Assembly: GCF_009789225.1 (NCBI RefSeq)
Contig: NZ_WSTA01000003.1
Location: 1 to 64,000, forward strand
Reading direction: 5' to 3'
From: Agromyces seonyuensis
GTDB lineage: Bacteria; Actinomycetota; Actinomycetes; Actinomycetales; Microbacteriaceae
Length of the DNA: 64,000 bases
In this document: positions 1 through 8,773 of the stretch, one piece after another
Position numbering within the stretch: the first letter of the stretch is position 1
Layout of the letters: every line of letters begins with the position of its first letter
Notes under the pieces: model-generated
Database searches by the model: none
Seen by the model: only the letters and a program-made list of their open reading frames with translations
What the model was told of the DNA's origin: nothing
Translations under genes and position numbers: made by a program

Positions 1-124
1 TCCGCGCTACTCGACCGACGCAGGACTCCGCGCTACTCGACCGACGCAGGACTCCGCGCTACTCGACCGACGCAGGACTCCGCGCTACTCGACCGACGCA
101 GGACTCCGCGCTACTCGACCGACG
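1..124. repeat. Tandem 26-bp array of the palindromic-repeat half unit
   Basis: Four complete 26-bp direct copies start at 1, 27, 53 and 79, and a fifth partial copy runs from 105 to 124. Each contains the CTACTCGACCGACG end of the interspersed palindrome found through the right half of the window. The array touches the window edge, so its true length is unknown. There are no unique spacers between copies. Confidence 0.95.
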
Positions 125-146
125 CGCCTCGAACGGCCGACCGAAT

Positions 147-152
147 TAGACT
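147..152 (+). promoter_or_regulatory. -10 box of nucS (leaderless start)
   Basis: TAGACT lies exactly six bases before the ATG at 159. This TANNNT-N6-start layout is the usual actinobacterial leaderless promoter and supports the chosen start. No Shine-Dalgarno sequence is visible. Confidence 0.6.
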
Positions 153-158
153 CGGACG

Positions 159-854
159 ATGCGCCTCGTCATCGCCCGTTGCTCCGTCGACTACGCCGGA
201 CGGCTGAGCGCGCACCTGCCGCTCGCGACGCGGCTGCTCATGGTGAAGGGCGACGGCTCGCTCCTCGTGCACAGCGACGGCGGCTCGTACAAGCCGCTCA
301 ACTGGATGAGCCCGCCCTGCACGCTCGAGGAGTCGGCGCCGAGCGAGGAGCAGGTCGAGGCGGGCGTCGCGCAGGTGTGGACGGTCACGCACAAGAAGAC
401 CGAGGACAAGCTCATCGTGTCGATCTTCGAGGTGCTGCACGACTCGAACCACGAGCTCGGCATCGACCCCGGCCTCCAGAAGGACGGCGTCGAGGCCCAC
501 CTGCAGAAGCTGCTCGCCGAGCAGATCGAGCTCCTCGGCGAGGGGCACCGTCTGGTGCGCCGCGAGTACATGACGGCGATCGGCCCGGTCGACATCCTCG
601 CGACGGATGCCTCGGGCGCCTCGGTCGCCGTCGAACTCAAGCGCCGCGGCGACATCGACGGCGTCGAACAGCTCACGCGCTACCTCGAGCTCATGAACCG
701 CGACCCGCTGCTCGCCCCCGTGACGGGCGTCTTCGCCGCCCAGGAGATCAAGCCGCAGGCCCGCACCCTCGCCGAGGACCGCGGCATCCGCTGCGTCGTG
801 CTCGACTACGACGCCATGAAGGGCGTCGACTCGGGCGTCCCGACGCTCTTCTGA
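159..854 (+). CDS. nucS: Endonuclease NucS (non-canonical mismatch repair)
   Basis: This is a 231-residue mismatch-specific endonuclease, the actinobacterial and archaeal replacement for MutS/MutL. It cuts both strands around mispaired bases. The N-terminal half is the dimerisation and DNA-binding domain. The C-terminal half is a restriction-like nuclease with GPVD (142-145) and ELK (159-161), the expected D...ExK metal site. The last residues, PTLF, resemble a beta-clamp-binding tail, known in family members. The start is ATG six bases after a -10 box. The gene sits alone, after the repeat array. Length and motifs match the family. Confidence 0.95.
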   Translation: MRLVIARCSVDYAGRLSAHLPLATRLLMVKGDGSLLVHSDGGSYKPLNWMSPPCTLEESAPSEEQVEAGVAQVWTVTHKKTEDKLIVSIFEVLHDSNHELGIDPGLQKDGVEAHLQKLLAEQIELLGEGHRLVRREYMTAIGPVDILATDASGASVAVELKRRGDIDGVEQLTRYLELMNRDPLLAPVTGVFAAQEIKPQARTLAEDRGIRCVVLDYDAMKGVDSGVPTLF

Positions 855-933
855 GCCGGGCTCGCGCGCGAGCCGCCGGACGGGTGGCGCCCGTCGAAAC
901 GGGAGCGTTCTGCGGCTTTCAGGCGGGGCGCAC

Positions 934-939
934 TACGCT
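934..939 (+). promoter_or_regulatory. -10 box of the HAD phosphatase gene
   Basis: TACGCT stands six bases before the GTG at 946. It indicates a leaderless transcript and fixes the GTG start. Confidence 0.6.
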
Positions 940-945
940 GTCCGG

Positions 946-1677
946 GTGGAAACGCCGCTCATCCCCCTCACCCGAACCTGGTCGGCCGTGCTGTTCGACC
1001 TCGACGGCACGCTCGTCGACTCGGCCGCGAGCATCACGGCATCGCTCGCCCACACGTTCGAGGCGCTCGGTCTGCCGGTGCCCTCGGATGAGGCGCTCCG
1101 CGCCTACGTCGGCCCGCCGCTGCTCGACAGCCTGCGCCAGCGCGCCGGTCTCGACGAAGCCCGTGCGTGGGAGGCCCTGCGGCTCTACCGCGAGCACTAC
1201 GAGCCGACGGCGATGCACGCCCCCGTCTTCCCCGGCGTCGAGGGCCTGCTCTCGCGGCTCGACGACGCCGGCGTCCCGCTCGCCCTCGCGACGAGCAAGC
1301 CCGAGTCGATGGCCCGGCGCATCCTCGACCACCTCGGCCTCGCCGACCGCTTCACCGTCATCGCGGGCGCGAGCGACGACGAGACCCGCTCCGCGAAGAG
1401 CGACATCGTCGCCTACGCGCTCGGCGGGCTCCAGGCGGCGGGCATCGACACGTCGAACACCGTGATGGTCGGCGACCGCGGCTACGACATCGTCGGCGCC
1501 GCCGCGAACGACGTGCCCACGATCCTCGTCGAGTGGGGCTACGGCTCCCCCGCCGAGGCCGCGGACGCGATCGCCGTCGTGCACAGCGCCGACCAGCTCG
1601 CCTCGCTCCTGCTCGGCACGCGCCCCGGGGAGCGCTCGACGCCGCACGCGGCCCCGCCGCCCCGCGCGGCGTACTGA
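946..1677 (+). CDS. HAD-superfamily hydrolase (phosphoglycolate phosphatase-like)
   Basis: This 243-residue haloacid dehalogenase-type phosphatase carries FDLDGTLVDS near residues 17-26, with the nucleophile Asp and its +2 Asp. It also has a TSKPE segment (motif II/III area) and GDRGYDI (motif IV). The cap after motif I is helical, as in phosphoglycolate or pyrophosphate phosphatases (Gph/PpaX type), so a small phosphorylated metabolite is the likely substrate. The exact substrate cannot be read from sequence. The start is GTG preceded by TACGCT at leaderless spacing. The C-terminal 25 residues are Ala/Pro-rich and probably disordered. Confidence 0.85.
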   Translation: METPLIPLTRTWSAVLFDLDGTLVDSAASITASLAHTFEALGLPVPSDEALRAYVGPPLLDSLRQRAGLDEARAWEALRLYREHYEPTAMHAPVFPGVEGLLSRLDDAGVPLALATSKPESMARRILDHLGLADRFTVIAGASDDETRSAKSDIVAYALGGLQAAGIDTSNTVMVGDRGYDIVGAAANDVPTILVEWGYGSPAEAADAIAVVHSADQLASLLLGTRPGERSTPHAAPPPRAAY

Positions 1678-1700
1678 GCCGCCCGTCGCGACCGCCGCCG

Positions 1701-2576
1701 TCACCCGTCGGCGGGGGCGTGGCGCTGCACGAACGCGAGCGCCTCGTCGGCGACCTCGCGCCAGCCGTGGTCGATCGTCAGCGAGTGCCCGCGATCGGGG
1801 ATGAGGATCTCCTCGGTGATCCCGGGGTTCCTCGACTGGATCTTGTAGGACGCGTTCGTGATCGCCGGCGGCACGGTGTGGTCGGCGGCGCCGCCGATGA
1901 GCAGCAGCGGGCCGCGCGCCGGGTTCTTGGAATCGACCTCCGTCTCCCCGCCGAACGGGTTGAAGTTCGCGAACGCCGCCTGGAAGAGCGGCGCACCCGC
2001 CGCGGGCACGTGGAAGCGCTCGTAGAGTTCCTCCGCCTCGGCGTCATCCAGCGCATTCGCCCAGCCGTACTTGAACTGCTCCAGCGTGAGCTGCACGCCC
2101 CGACGGGCGTTCGCCGGGTTGCCGAGCACGGGCGACGACGACTTCAACGTGGATGCCGGCAGCGGCAGCACACCCTTGAACGGTGCGTTGTCGATCGACA
2201 CGGTCGCCGCGGCCGCGCCCGTGCCGGCGATCTTCTGCGCGATGAGCCCGCCGAACGAGTGTCCGATGACGACGGGGCCGCGATCGAGCAGCGCGATCGC
2301 ACCGAGGTAGTGATCGGTGACCTGCTGCACCATCTTCCGGGCGAAGACCTCGGGATGCTCGCGCGCCTCCGCGACCGTCGGCGGATCGTCCGGCCAGCCC
2401 GGCGCGAGCGTCGCGTACCCGCTGTCCTCGAACAGGTCCCGCCAGGCGCGCCAGCTCTCCGAGAGCAGCCACAGTCCGTGGATGAAGACCACGGGCACGC
2501 CGCCCGCCGCGTTCGCCGCCGCGACCTCGGCCGCCTCCCACTCCGCGAGCGTCGCGGTCCGTTCCTCCTCGGCCAT
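1701..2576 (-). CDS. Alpha/beta-fold hydrolase
   Basis: This is an alpha/beta hydrolase of 291 residues. It has an HG oxyanion motif in FIHGLW (about 32-37), the nucleophile elbow GHSFGG with Ser at about 107, and a C-terminal GHS histidine region near residue 270. The reading frame continues 28 codons upstream, but the ATG at 2576 has a strong GGGGGGAT purine run before it and begins the conserved part, so I use it. It converges on the HAD gene with a 23-bp gap. Ester or related hydrolysis is the family role; the substrate is unknown. Confidence 0.85.
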   Translation of the reverse strand: MAEEERTATLAEWEAAEVAAANAAGGVPVVFIHGLWLLSESWRAWRDLFEDSGYATLAPGWPDDPPTVAEAREHPEVFARKMVQQVTDHYLGAIALLDRGPVVIGHSFGGLIAQKIAGTGAAAATVSIDNAPFKGVLPLPASTLKSSSPVLGNPANARRGVQLTLEQFKYGWANALDDAEAEELYERFHVPAAGAPLFQAAFANFNPFGGETEVDSKNPARGPLLLIGGAADHTVPPAITNASYKIQSRNPGITEEILIPDRGHSLTIDHGWREVADEALAFVQRHAPADG

Positions 2577-2727
2577 CGCATCCCCCCGAATGCCGGCGGG
2601 ACCGGTGCCCCGCGCTCGGCGGCAACGGTAGGCCCATCCGACGCGGGCCGAAAGGCCCACCCCCGGACAGGGTCTGTCGCAACCGCAGCCCGCTCGCTAG
2701 GCTGAGGGCTTCCTGGGAGGAGCCTCC

Positions 2728-3768
2728 ATGCCGTCGTCGGTGCCGCCCGAGCCGCCAAGGCCCGCTTCCGAGCGCGAGCTGACCGCGCCCGTCGCGCTCC
2801 TCGGCGACGACGGCCGGCTGAATCCCGACGCCGTCGGCTGGTCCCGCGCGCCCCTCCACGACACCTCGGGCATCGGCCGCGGTCGGCGCGGGCGGATGCG
2901 CAACAAGCGCTGGGAGTACTGGGCGGTCACGACCCCCACCCACATCGTCGCGGTCACCGTCTCCCACCTCGACTACGCGGCCCTCTGCTCGGTGTACCTG
3001 TACGACCGGGCGTCCAAGCTCGAACTCGACCGCACGGTCGTCGCACCCCTCGGCCGGGGCGTCGAGCTGCCCGCGTCGTTCGGCGCGGGTCCGGCGAAGG
3101 CGAGCGTCAAGGGGCTGCGCGCCGAGTTCGCGGAGATCGACGGCGGCCACCGGCTCGTCGCCGAGACCGACCGCGTGCGCCTCGACGTCCTCGCCGAACT
3201 CCCCGACCGGCACGAGTCCCTGTCCGTCGTCGTGCCGTGGTCGGCCGACCGCTTCCAGTACACGGTGAAGGACGTCGCCCGGCCCGCGCGCGGCACGATC
3301 GCCGTCGACGGCGACGTGCACACCCTGCCGGCGGGGCGCAGCTGGGCCGTGCTCGACCACGGCCGCGGGCGCTGGCCGTACCGCATCGACTGGAAGTGGG
3401 GCGCGGCGAGCGGCGTCGAGCAGGGCCGCCGCATCGGCCTGCAGTTCGGCGGCCTCTGGACCGACGGCACCGGGTCGACCGAGAACGGGCTCCAGCTCGA
3501 CGGCCGCATGCACAAGATCTCGACGGCGCTCGAGTGGACCTGCTCGGCCGACGACTGGAGCGCCCCGTGGAGCATCCGCGGCGAGCGCGTCGCGCTCGAG
3601 TTCACGCCGTTCCACGTGCGCGAGTCGACGATGAACCTCGGCCTCGTCGCGAACGACACCCGCCAGGCCTTCGGCCACTACCGCGGCACGGTCGTCGCCG
3701 ACGACGGCGAGGTCGTGCCGGTCGGCCACCTCCTCGGCTGGGCCGAGTACGTGCGCAACCGCTGGTAG
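2728..3768 (+). CDS. DUF2804 family protein
   Basis: This 346-residue cytosolic protein has no signal peptide or membrane segment. Its composition and motifs, such as RNKRWEYWAV, DWKWG and a late HLLGWAEYVRNRW, match the DUF2804 family found in many actinobacteria and some proteobacteria. Its function is unknown, though the beta-rich fold resembles lipocalin/carotenoid-processing folds. A GGGAGGAG ribosome binding site precedes the ATG. It is divergent from the alpha/beta hydrolase and shares a promoter region of about 150 bp with it. Confidence 0.8.
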   Translation: MPSSVPPEPPRPASERELTAPVALLGDDGRLNPDAVGWSRAPLHDTSGIGRGRRGRMRNKRWEYWAVTTPTHIVAVTVSHLDYAALCSVYLYDRASKLELDRTVVAPLGRGVELPASFGAGPAKASVKGLRAEFAEIDGGHRLVAETDRVRLDVLAELPDRHESLSVVVPWSADRFQYTVKDVARPARGTIAVDGDVHTLPAGRSWAVLDHGRGRWPYRIDWKWGAASGVEQGRRIGLQFGGLWTDGTGSTENGLQLDGRMHKISTALEWTCSADDWSAPWSIRGERVALEFTPFHVRESTMNLGLVANDTRQAFGHYRGTVVADDGEVVPVGHLLGWAEYVRNRW

Positions 3769-3784
3769 CGCCGCTGGGGCCGAT

Positions 3785-4744
3785 TCAGGCGTCCGCGCGT
3801 CGGCGGCGGCGCCGCTCGGCCGCGAACTGCCAGCCGAGCGTGAGGCTCGCGCCGAGCAGGATCGCCGCGACGTTGATCAGCAGCTGCAGCACCGACCCGG
3901 TGAACTCCGTCAGCCCGACCCCCGAGAATGCGATCGCGATCGCGCCCGCCGCCGGCACCGTCGTGACGGAGACGAGCACGCCGATGAGCGCGCCCGATTT
4001 CGCGGACGTGAGCGAGAGCATCCCGGCGATGCCCGCCAGGAATCCGATGAGCGCGCTGAGCTCGTCGGGCGCCCACACGAAGGCCGTGAGCGGATGCGCC
4101 GCGTCGAGGGCATCCCGGTCGTAGATGCGCAGCGCGAGCAGCAGTTCGGTCAGCCCCCAGGCGAAGAGGATGCCCGTCGCGTATCCGATGCCGAGCGCGA
4201 GCAGCGAGCGCATCGCCGGCCGCAGCCGCCGCCGGACGATGCCGACCGCCGTGCCCGCGATCGGGCCGAAGTCCGGGCCGACGATCATCGCGCCGACGAG
4301 CAGGATGGGCTGGTCGATCGCGACGCCGACGGAGGCGATCATCACGGCGATCGCCATGAACGCGAGATAGGTGATCGAGAGCCGCGTCTCGTCGGCGGTG
4401 CGTGCGGTGATCTCCTGCCAGACGAGCGCGTCGTCGTCCCCGCCGAAGGCGATCGCGGCCCGATCCTCTCGGAAGCGCTTGCCCCGCTCCGACATCGACA
4501 GCTCCAGCCGGTCGACCGTGATCGAGCCCGCCCGGTCGATGCCGCGCACATGCAGCTCGTGCAGCACCGAGTCGAGGGCGCCGCGCTCGATGTCGCACAG
4601 CAGCAGGTCGCCGGCGGGACGCACGGCCGCATCGGGCAGCAGGACGACGTCGCTCACCGCGTCGCCGGCGTCGGCGAGGACCTCCTCGACCTCGGCGCGA
4701 CGGCCCGGCGGGACGATGATCCGGACGTGCATCACGGGAGGCAT
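3785..4744 (-). CDS. DUF389 family membrane protein
   Basis: This 319-residue protein has a soluble N-terminal ACT-like part (to about residue 110), then about six to eight hydrophobic segments carrying the DUF389 hallmark around ILLVGAMIVGPDFGPI. The family (TIGR00341) is a conserved integral membrane protein of unknown function. The tail is strongly basic (RRRRRR) and cytosolic. The ATG at 4744 is used; an in-frame ATG at 4732 is an alternative. It converges with the DUF2804 gene. Confidence 0.8.
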   Translation of the reverse strand: MPPVMHVRIIVPPGRRAEVEEVLADAGDAVSDVVLLPDAAVRPAGDLLLCDIERGALDSVLHELHVRGIDRAGSITVDRLELSMSERGKRFREDRAAIAFGGDDDALVWQEITARTADETRLSITYLAFMAIAVMIASVGVAIDQPILLVGAMIVGPDFGPIAGTAVGIVRRRLRPAMRSLLALGIGYATGILFAWGLTELLLALRIYDRDALDAAHPLTAFVWAPDELSALIGFLAGIAGMLSLTSAKSGALIGVLVSVTTVPAAGAIAIAFSGVGLTEFTGSVLQLLINVAAILLGASLTLGWQFAAERRRRRRADA

Positions 4745-4924
4745 CCTGCCACTCCGGCGACCTCGCCGGTTCCGCGCCGGGCTGGGCTCGCCGCCCCGCG
4801 TTCGCGGCCCGATTCGCCCAGCGCTGTGGATAACCCCGTTCGGGGGTCATCGGGCGGATAGCCTCCTTCGCGCAACGGGGGACGGCTGCGGCCTCCCCGA
4901 CCGATCCCGACACCGAGGAGACTC

Positions 4925-6697
4925 GTGCAATTCCGACGCCCGGCGCAGATCTGCAGCGCCGCCGCCCTCGCTCTCGCGCTCGCCGTCACGGCGACCGCGA
5001 CGGCGAACGCCGTTCCCAATCCGACCGCTCCTGCGGAGGCGGTCGCCGCCGCCGCGACCGCGGCCGTGCCCGCCATCGCCTCGCTCGAGCTCGAGACCTC
5101 CGCCGTCGTCGTCGACGGCGACACGGTCCGGATCGGCTGGACCTCCGAGACCGCCCTCAACAGCGTCTCGCTCACGCTCGTGGACGCCCTCGGCTACCGC
5201 CACTACGTCGCCGCGCCGTACGTGCCCGGCCCGTACGTGCCGGCGACGTCCGGCACGGTCAGCGCCACGATCGAGCCCGGCACCTGGGCCGCCGGACCGG
5301 TCGCCCTCGACAGCGCGGCCTACTCATGGGGCTCCGGCGCGGAGTACGGCTCCCTCACCGTCGAGGCCGACGGTCGCGTCGTCGACGCCTACCCTGAGGG
5401 CCTCGCGGCCGCGGTCCCGGCGCTCGACCCGGTCGCGTTCACGGTCGACACCGACACGGACCTCTCGCAGGTCCCGTCGCTGCTGAACGTGAGCCGCTCC
5501 TCCGACGACGTCCTCGAGGTCGGCGACACGCTCGCCGTCGAGTGGGCGACCGACCTCGACGTCGAGTGGGTCTCGTTCGACTTCGTCGACGCGGTGGGCC
5601 GGGCGCACAGCGTCTTCAGCTCGGGCGGCAGCACCGGCACGGCGACCACGACGGTCGACGACTCGTGGGGCGACGGCGACGTCACGCTGCGCCAGGTCCA
5701 GGTCTGGACCCCCGCGATGAGCGTGGTCGTGTTCGACCGCGCGGGCGAGGTCGTCTGGAAGAACCCGGTCGGCATCGACGACACGACGGCACCGGCCGAC
5801 CTCGGGGGTCTCGACTTCGACGTCGACACCGACGCCGTCTTCCAGCTCGTCGACGTCCCGGCACCGATCGTCACCGACGCCGGCTGCGGCGTCGAGCCCC
5901 ACCTCGTGCTGCAGGACTTCGAGCACGGCTCGTGGTCGATGGGCAAGGCGTTCAGCCAGTCCGGCGACTCCGGCGAGTCCTACGACCTGCGCCCCTGGGG
6001 CTATTCGCCGAACCACGGCGCGAGCTACGGCGTCGCCGCCTCGTTCGATGACGGCTGGGGCACGACCGGGCAGACCGTGTGGATGATCGACTTCGCCCCG
6101 ACCCCGGTGGAGTGCGACGTCACGGCGGGAACGCCCGTCATCACGGGCAGCGCCGTCGTCGGCAGCACCCTGAACGCGAACCCCGGCACGTGGGGCCCGG
6201 AGGGAGTCGAACTCTCGACCCAGTGGCTCCGCAACGGCGAACCGATCGCCGGCGCCGTCTCGACCGCGTACACGGCGGTCGCCGCCGACCTCGGCGCGTC
6301 CCTCTCGGTCCGCGTGACCGGCACCGCGTCGGGCTACGCCCCGACCACCGCCACGAGCGCGGCCGTCGTCGTGCAGGCGGCGCCCACCGGCGCCGACAAG
6401 GTCAAGCCCGTCGCGAGCCTCGTGACCCCGACGGTCGGCGTGACCGTCGCGGGCACGAGCGTGCAGCTCCGCGTGGACGCGACCGACGACCGCGGCCTCA
6501 ACCGTGTCACGGCGAACATCTACCGCGACGGCAAGCTGTTCAAGTCGACCTTCACCGCGGCCGGCGGCGCTCTCGCGGCGACCCACACCGCGACGGCGAG
6601 CCTGCCCGCCGGCGACTACGTCGTCCGCTTCAACGCGTCCGACCTCGCCGGCAACGTCTCCACCACCGGGAACGCGGCCTTCACCGTCGCGGGCTGA
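4925..6697 (+). CDS. Secreted multi-domain Ig-like protein
   Basis: This 590-residue protein starts at GTG after GAGGAG. A Sec signal peptide covers about residues 1-30. Two related beta-rich modules follow (about 50-165 and 180-300), both with a V.GDT....W.T pattern. A cysteine-containing segment, an actinobacterial Ig-like repeat (about 400-485, with VGSTLNANPGTWGP and QWLRNGEPIAGA) and a C-terminal Ig-like module (about 495-590) complete it. The last module closely matches one in the secreted protein at 23476-25827. No catalytic motif or sortase signal is visible. It is probably a cell-surface or extracellular adhesive or binding protein. Confidence 0.75.
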   Translation: MQFRRPAQICSAAALALALAVTATATANAVPNPTAPAEAVAAAATAAVPAIASLELETSAVVVDGDTVRIGWTSETALNSVSLTLVDALGYRHYVAAPYVPGPYVPATSGTVSATIEPGTWAAGPVALDSAAYSWGSGAEYGSLTVEADGRVVDAYPEGLAAAVPALDPVAFTVDTDTDLSQVPSLLNVSRSSDDVLEVGDTLAVEWATDLDVEWVSFDFVDAVGRAHSVFSSGGSTGTATTTVDDSWGDGDVTLRQVQVWTPAMSVVVFDRAGEVVWKNPVGIDDTTAPADLGGLDFDVDTDAVFQLVDVPAPIVTDAGCGVEPHLVLQDFEHGSWSMGKAFSQSGDSGESYDLRPWGYSPNHGASYGVAASFDDGWGTTGQTVWMIDFAPTPVECDVTAGTPVITGSAVVGSTLNANPGTWGPEGVELSTQWLRNGEPIAGAVSTAYTAVAADLGASLSVRVTGTASGYAPTTATSAAVVVQAAPTGADKVKPVASLVTPTVGVTVAGTSVQLRVDATDDRGLNRVTANIYRDGKLFKSTFTAAGGALAATHTATASLPAGDYVVRFNASDLAGNVSTTGNAAFTVAG

Positions 6698-6713
6698 CGC
6701 CCCGACGATGCGA

Positions 6714-6749
6714 GCGGCCCGGGGCATCCGATCGGATGCCCCGGGCCGC
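6714..6749 (+). terminator. Strong hairpin terminator
   Basis: A perfect 16-bp stem (6714-6729 with 6734-6749) and a GATC loop lie 17 bp after the stop of the Ig-like protein, followed by a short T-containing stretch. The stem is GC-rich and contains GGGGCATCC. It is an intrinsic-type terminator with a weak U-tract, as is common at high GC. Confidence 0.8.
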
Positions 6750-6847
6750 ATTCCGTTTCCCGAGGACGACGGCCCTCCCGCTCCCGCGGCAGTGGGGATA
6801 ATGTGACGAAAACGCGGGTCCCGAACCCCCGCGCCGCTGGAGTCGCT

Positions 6848-7363
6848 ATGTCGCGCCCTTCCCGACAGACCGTGATCGTCGCCGCCCTCACCGGCCTCAT
6901 CGCGATCACCATCGCCGTCCCGGTCACCGCCGTCGCGACGACGGCGCTCGTCCCCGTGCCCACGGCACCGCCGCCCGAGACCATCCTCGCGACCGTCACC
7001 GTCACGCCCCCGGTCCCGACCGTCGAGGTGGCGCTGCCGCCCGCTCCGACGGAGGAGGCGACCTCCCCCGAGCCGGCCCCGCCCGCCGAGATCGACCCGA
7101 ACGACCCCGCCGCGACCGACGGCGGACCGGCCGAGGATCGCGGCGCCCGCGCGGGAGCATCCGGGTTCCCGGTCGCGAACGACGCGCACGAGCTCGTGAG
7201 CTACAAGGTCGTCGAGGGCGATAGTTTCTTCGACATCGCCCAGCGCTTCAACATCGCGCAGCAGCGCCTGCTGAAGATGAACCCGGAGGTCTCCGACGTC
7301 GGCACGGCGATCTACATCGGCCAGGTGATCAACCTCGACTGCCGGATCGGCGGCGGGTGCTGA
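6848..7363 (+). CDS. Membrane-anchored LysM domain protein
   Basis: This 171-residue protein has an N-terminal hydrophobic segment (about residues 9-33), a long Pro/Ala/Thr/Glu linker and a C-terminal LysM domain (VSYKVVEGDSFFDIAQRFNI to GQVINL). LysM binds N-acetylglucosamine polymers, so a peptidoglycan-facing role is likely. I chose the ATG at 6848 because GGAG lies six bases before it; an in-frame GTG at 6803 would add 15 residues. The C-terminus ends in a cysteine pair (CRIGGGC) that may form a disulfide. Confidence 0.75.
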   Translation: MSRPSRQTVIVAALTGLIAITIAVPVTAVATTALVPVPTAPPPETILATVTVTPPVPTVEVALPPAPTEEATSPEPAPPAEIDPNDPAATDGGPAEDRGARAGASGFPVANDAHELVSYKVVEGDSFFDIAQRFNIAQQRLLKMNPEVSDVGTAIYIGQVINLDCRIGGGC

Positions 7364-7382
7364 GGGCGGCGACCGCGACCGA

Positions 7383-8711
7383 TCAGGCGAACAGCCCCGA
7401 CCCGACGTAGCCACCGGGGCGCGCGCCCGGCGGCACGGCGAAGACCGCCGAGCCGACGTGCCGCAGGTATTCGTTGAGGCCGTCGGCCGCGAGCGAGCGC
7501 TGCACCGCGATGAAGTCGGCGGGGTCGCGCTGGTACGAGATGAAGAACAGCCCGGCGTCGAGACGACCGAGCTCGTCGTTGCCGTCGACGAAGTTGTAGC
7601 CGCGTCGCAGCATCCTCGCCCCACCGTTCTGGTCCGGATGCGCCAGGCGCACGTGCGACGCGGTCGGCATGAGCGGCTCGCCCGTCGCGCCGGTCGCGGA
7701 GAAGTCGGGCTCGGTGAACTCGGTGCCGCCCGAGAGCGGGGCGCCCTCGCCCTTGGTGCGGCCGACGAGGCTCTCCTGCTCCTGGAGCTGCACGCGGTCC
7801 CAGTTCTCGATGATCATGCGGATCTTGCGGGTGACGAGATAGCTGCCTCCGGTCATCCAGGCGGGGCCGTCGCCCGAGCCCGTCCACACGTGCTCCTCGA
7901 CGAGCGCAGTGTCCTCGGCCTTGAGGTTGGCCGTGCCGTCCTTGAAGCCGAACAGGTTGCGGGGCGTCTGCTGCGCGCGCGTCGTCGAAGACGTGCGTCC
8001 GAAGCCGAGCTGCGACCAGCGCAGGCTCGCGCGGCCGAAGGCGATGCGACTGAGGTTGCGGATCGCGTGGACGGCGACCTGGGGGTTGTCTGCGCAGGCC
8101 TGGATCGCGAGGTCGCCGCCGGTCCAGGCCGGCTGGAGGGCGTCGCCCTGGAACCGGGGCAGCGCGGCGAGGGCCTCGGGCCGACGGTCGGCGATGCCGA
8201 ACCGGTCGACGCCGTCGGCATCCGTGAACAGCGTCGGTCCGAACCCGAAGGTCAGGGTGAGCCCGGCCGCCGGGAGGCCGAGCGCCTCGCCCGTGTCGGA
8301 CGGCGGCGCGTAGTCGCTGCCGCCGACCGCACCGCCCTCGCCGATCTCGAGGCCCTGCGTCAGCAGGACCGCCGCGGCGCTCCAATCCTGGAGCAGTCCG
8401 ACGAGGCCGTCCCGGTCGAGGGTGCTCGAGACGTCGAAGGCGGCGAAGTGCAGCCGGTCCTGCGCGGGGGTGACGATGCCGCCCTGATGCTCGCCGTAGA
8501 ACGGGTGCACGCCGCCGGAGCCGTCGCCCTCCGCGGTCGCCGCGTCGACGGCCGCAGCGGTCCCGACCGCCGCCGCCGCACCGACCGCGAGCCCGGCGGT
8601 GCCGACGCCGACGAGGCCGAACAAGCCGCGCCGGGTGATGCCGGGACGCTCTGGTCCGCCCGAACCGCCGTCGTGCGGCGCGGGCGTCTCCGGGGTCGAG
8701 GTCTCGTCCAT
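7383..8711 (-). CDS. efeB: Deferrochelatase/peroxidase EfeB (Dyp-type)
   Basis: This 442-residue haem-dependent dye-decolorising peroxidase is the third component of the EfeUOB ferrous iron uptake system. A Tat signal (TRRGLFGL near residues 26-33, then a hydrophobic stretch) predicts export folded with haem. The Dyp signature GFKDGT is present, as is an RRGYNF segment near the haem. In the family it oxidises Fe2+ or takes iron from haem at the cell surface. It lies 62 bp downstream of efeO in the same direction, with a hairpin in the gap. ATG 8711 gives the Tat motif its usual place. Confidence 0.93.
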   Translation of the reverse strand: MDETSTPETPAPHDGGSGGPERPGITRRGLFGLVGVGTAGLAVGAAAAVGTAAAVDAATAEGDGSGGVHPFYGEHQGGIVTPAQDRLHFAAFDVSSTLDRDGLVGLLQDWSAAAVLLTQGLEIGEGGAVGGSDYAPPSDTGEALGLPAAGLTLTFGFGPTLFTDADGVDRFGIADRRPEALAALPRFQGDALQPAWTGGDLAIQACADNPQVAVHAIRNLSRIAFGRASLRWSQLGFGRTSSTTRAQQTPRNLFGFKDGTANLKAEDTALVEEHVWTGSGDGPAWMTGGSYLVTRKIRMIIENWDRVQLQEQESLVGRTKGEGAPLSGGTEFTEPDFSATGATGEPLMPTASHVRLAHPDQNGGARMLRRGYNFVDGNDELGRLDAGLFFISYQRDPADFIAVQRSLAADGLNEYLRHVGSAVFAVPPGARPGGYVGSGLFA

Positions 8712-8735
8712 CGTTCCGATCGGTTGGAGCGGGCG

Positions 8736-8759
8736 GGGTCGAGGTACGCTACCTCGCCC
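8736..8759 (-). terminator. Hairpin between efeO and efeB
   Basis: CGAGGTA-CGC-TACCTCG (8740-8756) is a perfect inverted repeat, extended by GGG/CCC with one bulged base. It sits in the only sizeable gap of the efe operon. It could attenuate transcription into efeB or stabilise the upstream mRNA. No T-tract follows. Confidence 0.4.
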
Positions 8760-8773
8760 GACCGGATTCCGGC

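Noticed and set aside
1-124. Tandem array that could be read as a CRISPR
   Set aside because: Copies are directly adjacent with no unique spacers, the unit matches the interspersed palindrome, and no cas gene is present.
1167-2705. Long plus-strand frame across the HAD and hydrolase genes
   Set aside because: It is an Arg/Pro/Ala-rich frame, typical of a GC-rich shadow, and covers two well-supported genes.
5324-7624. Very long minus-strand frame opposite the Ig-like and LysM genes
   Set aside because: Composition (Arg, Gly, Asp, Val) and lack of motifs mark it as antisense shadow; the plus-strand genes have signals and domains.
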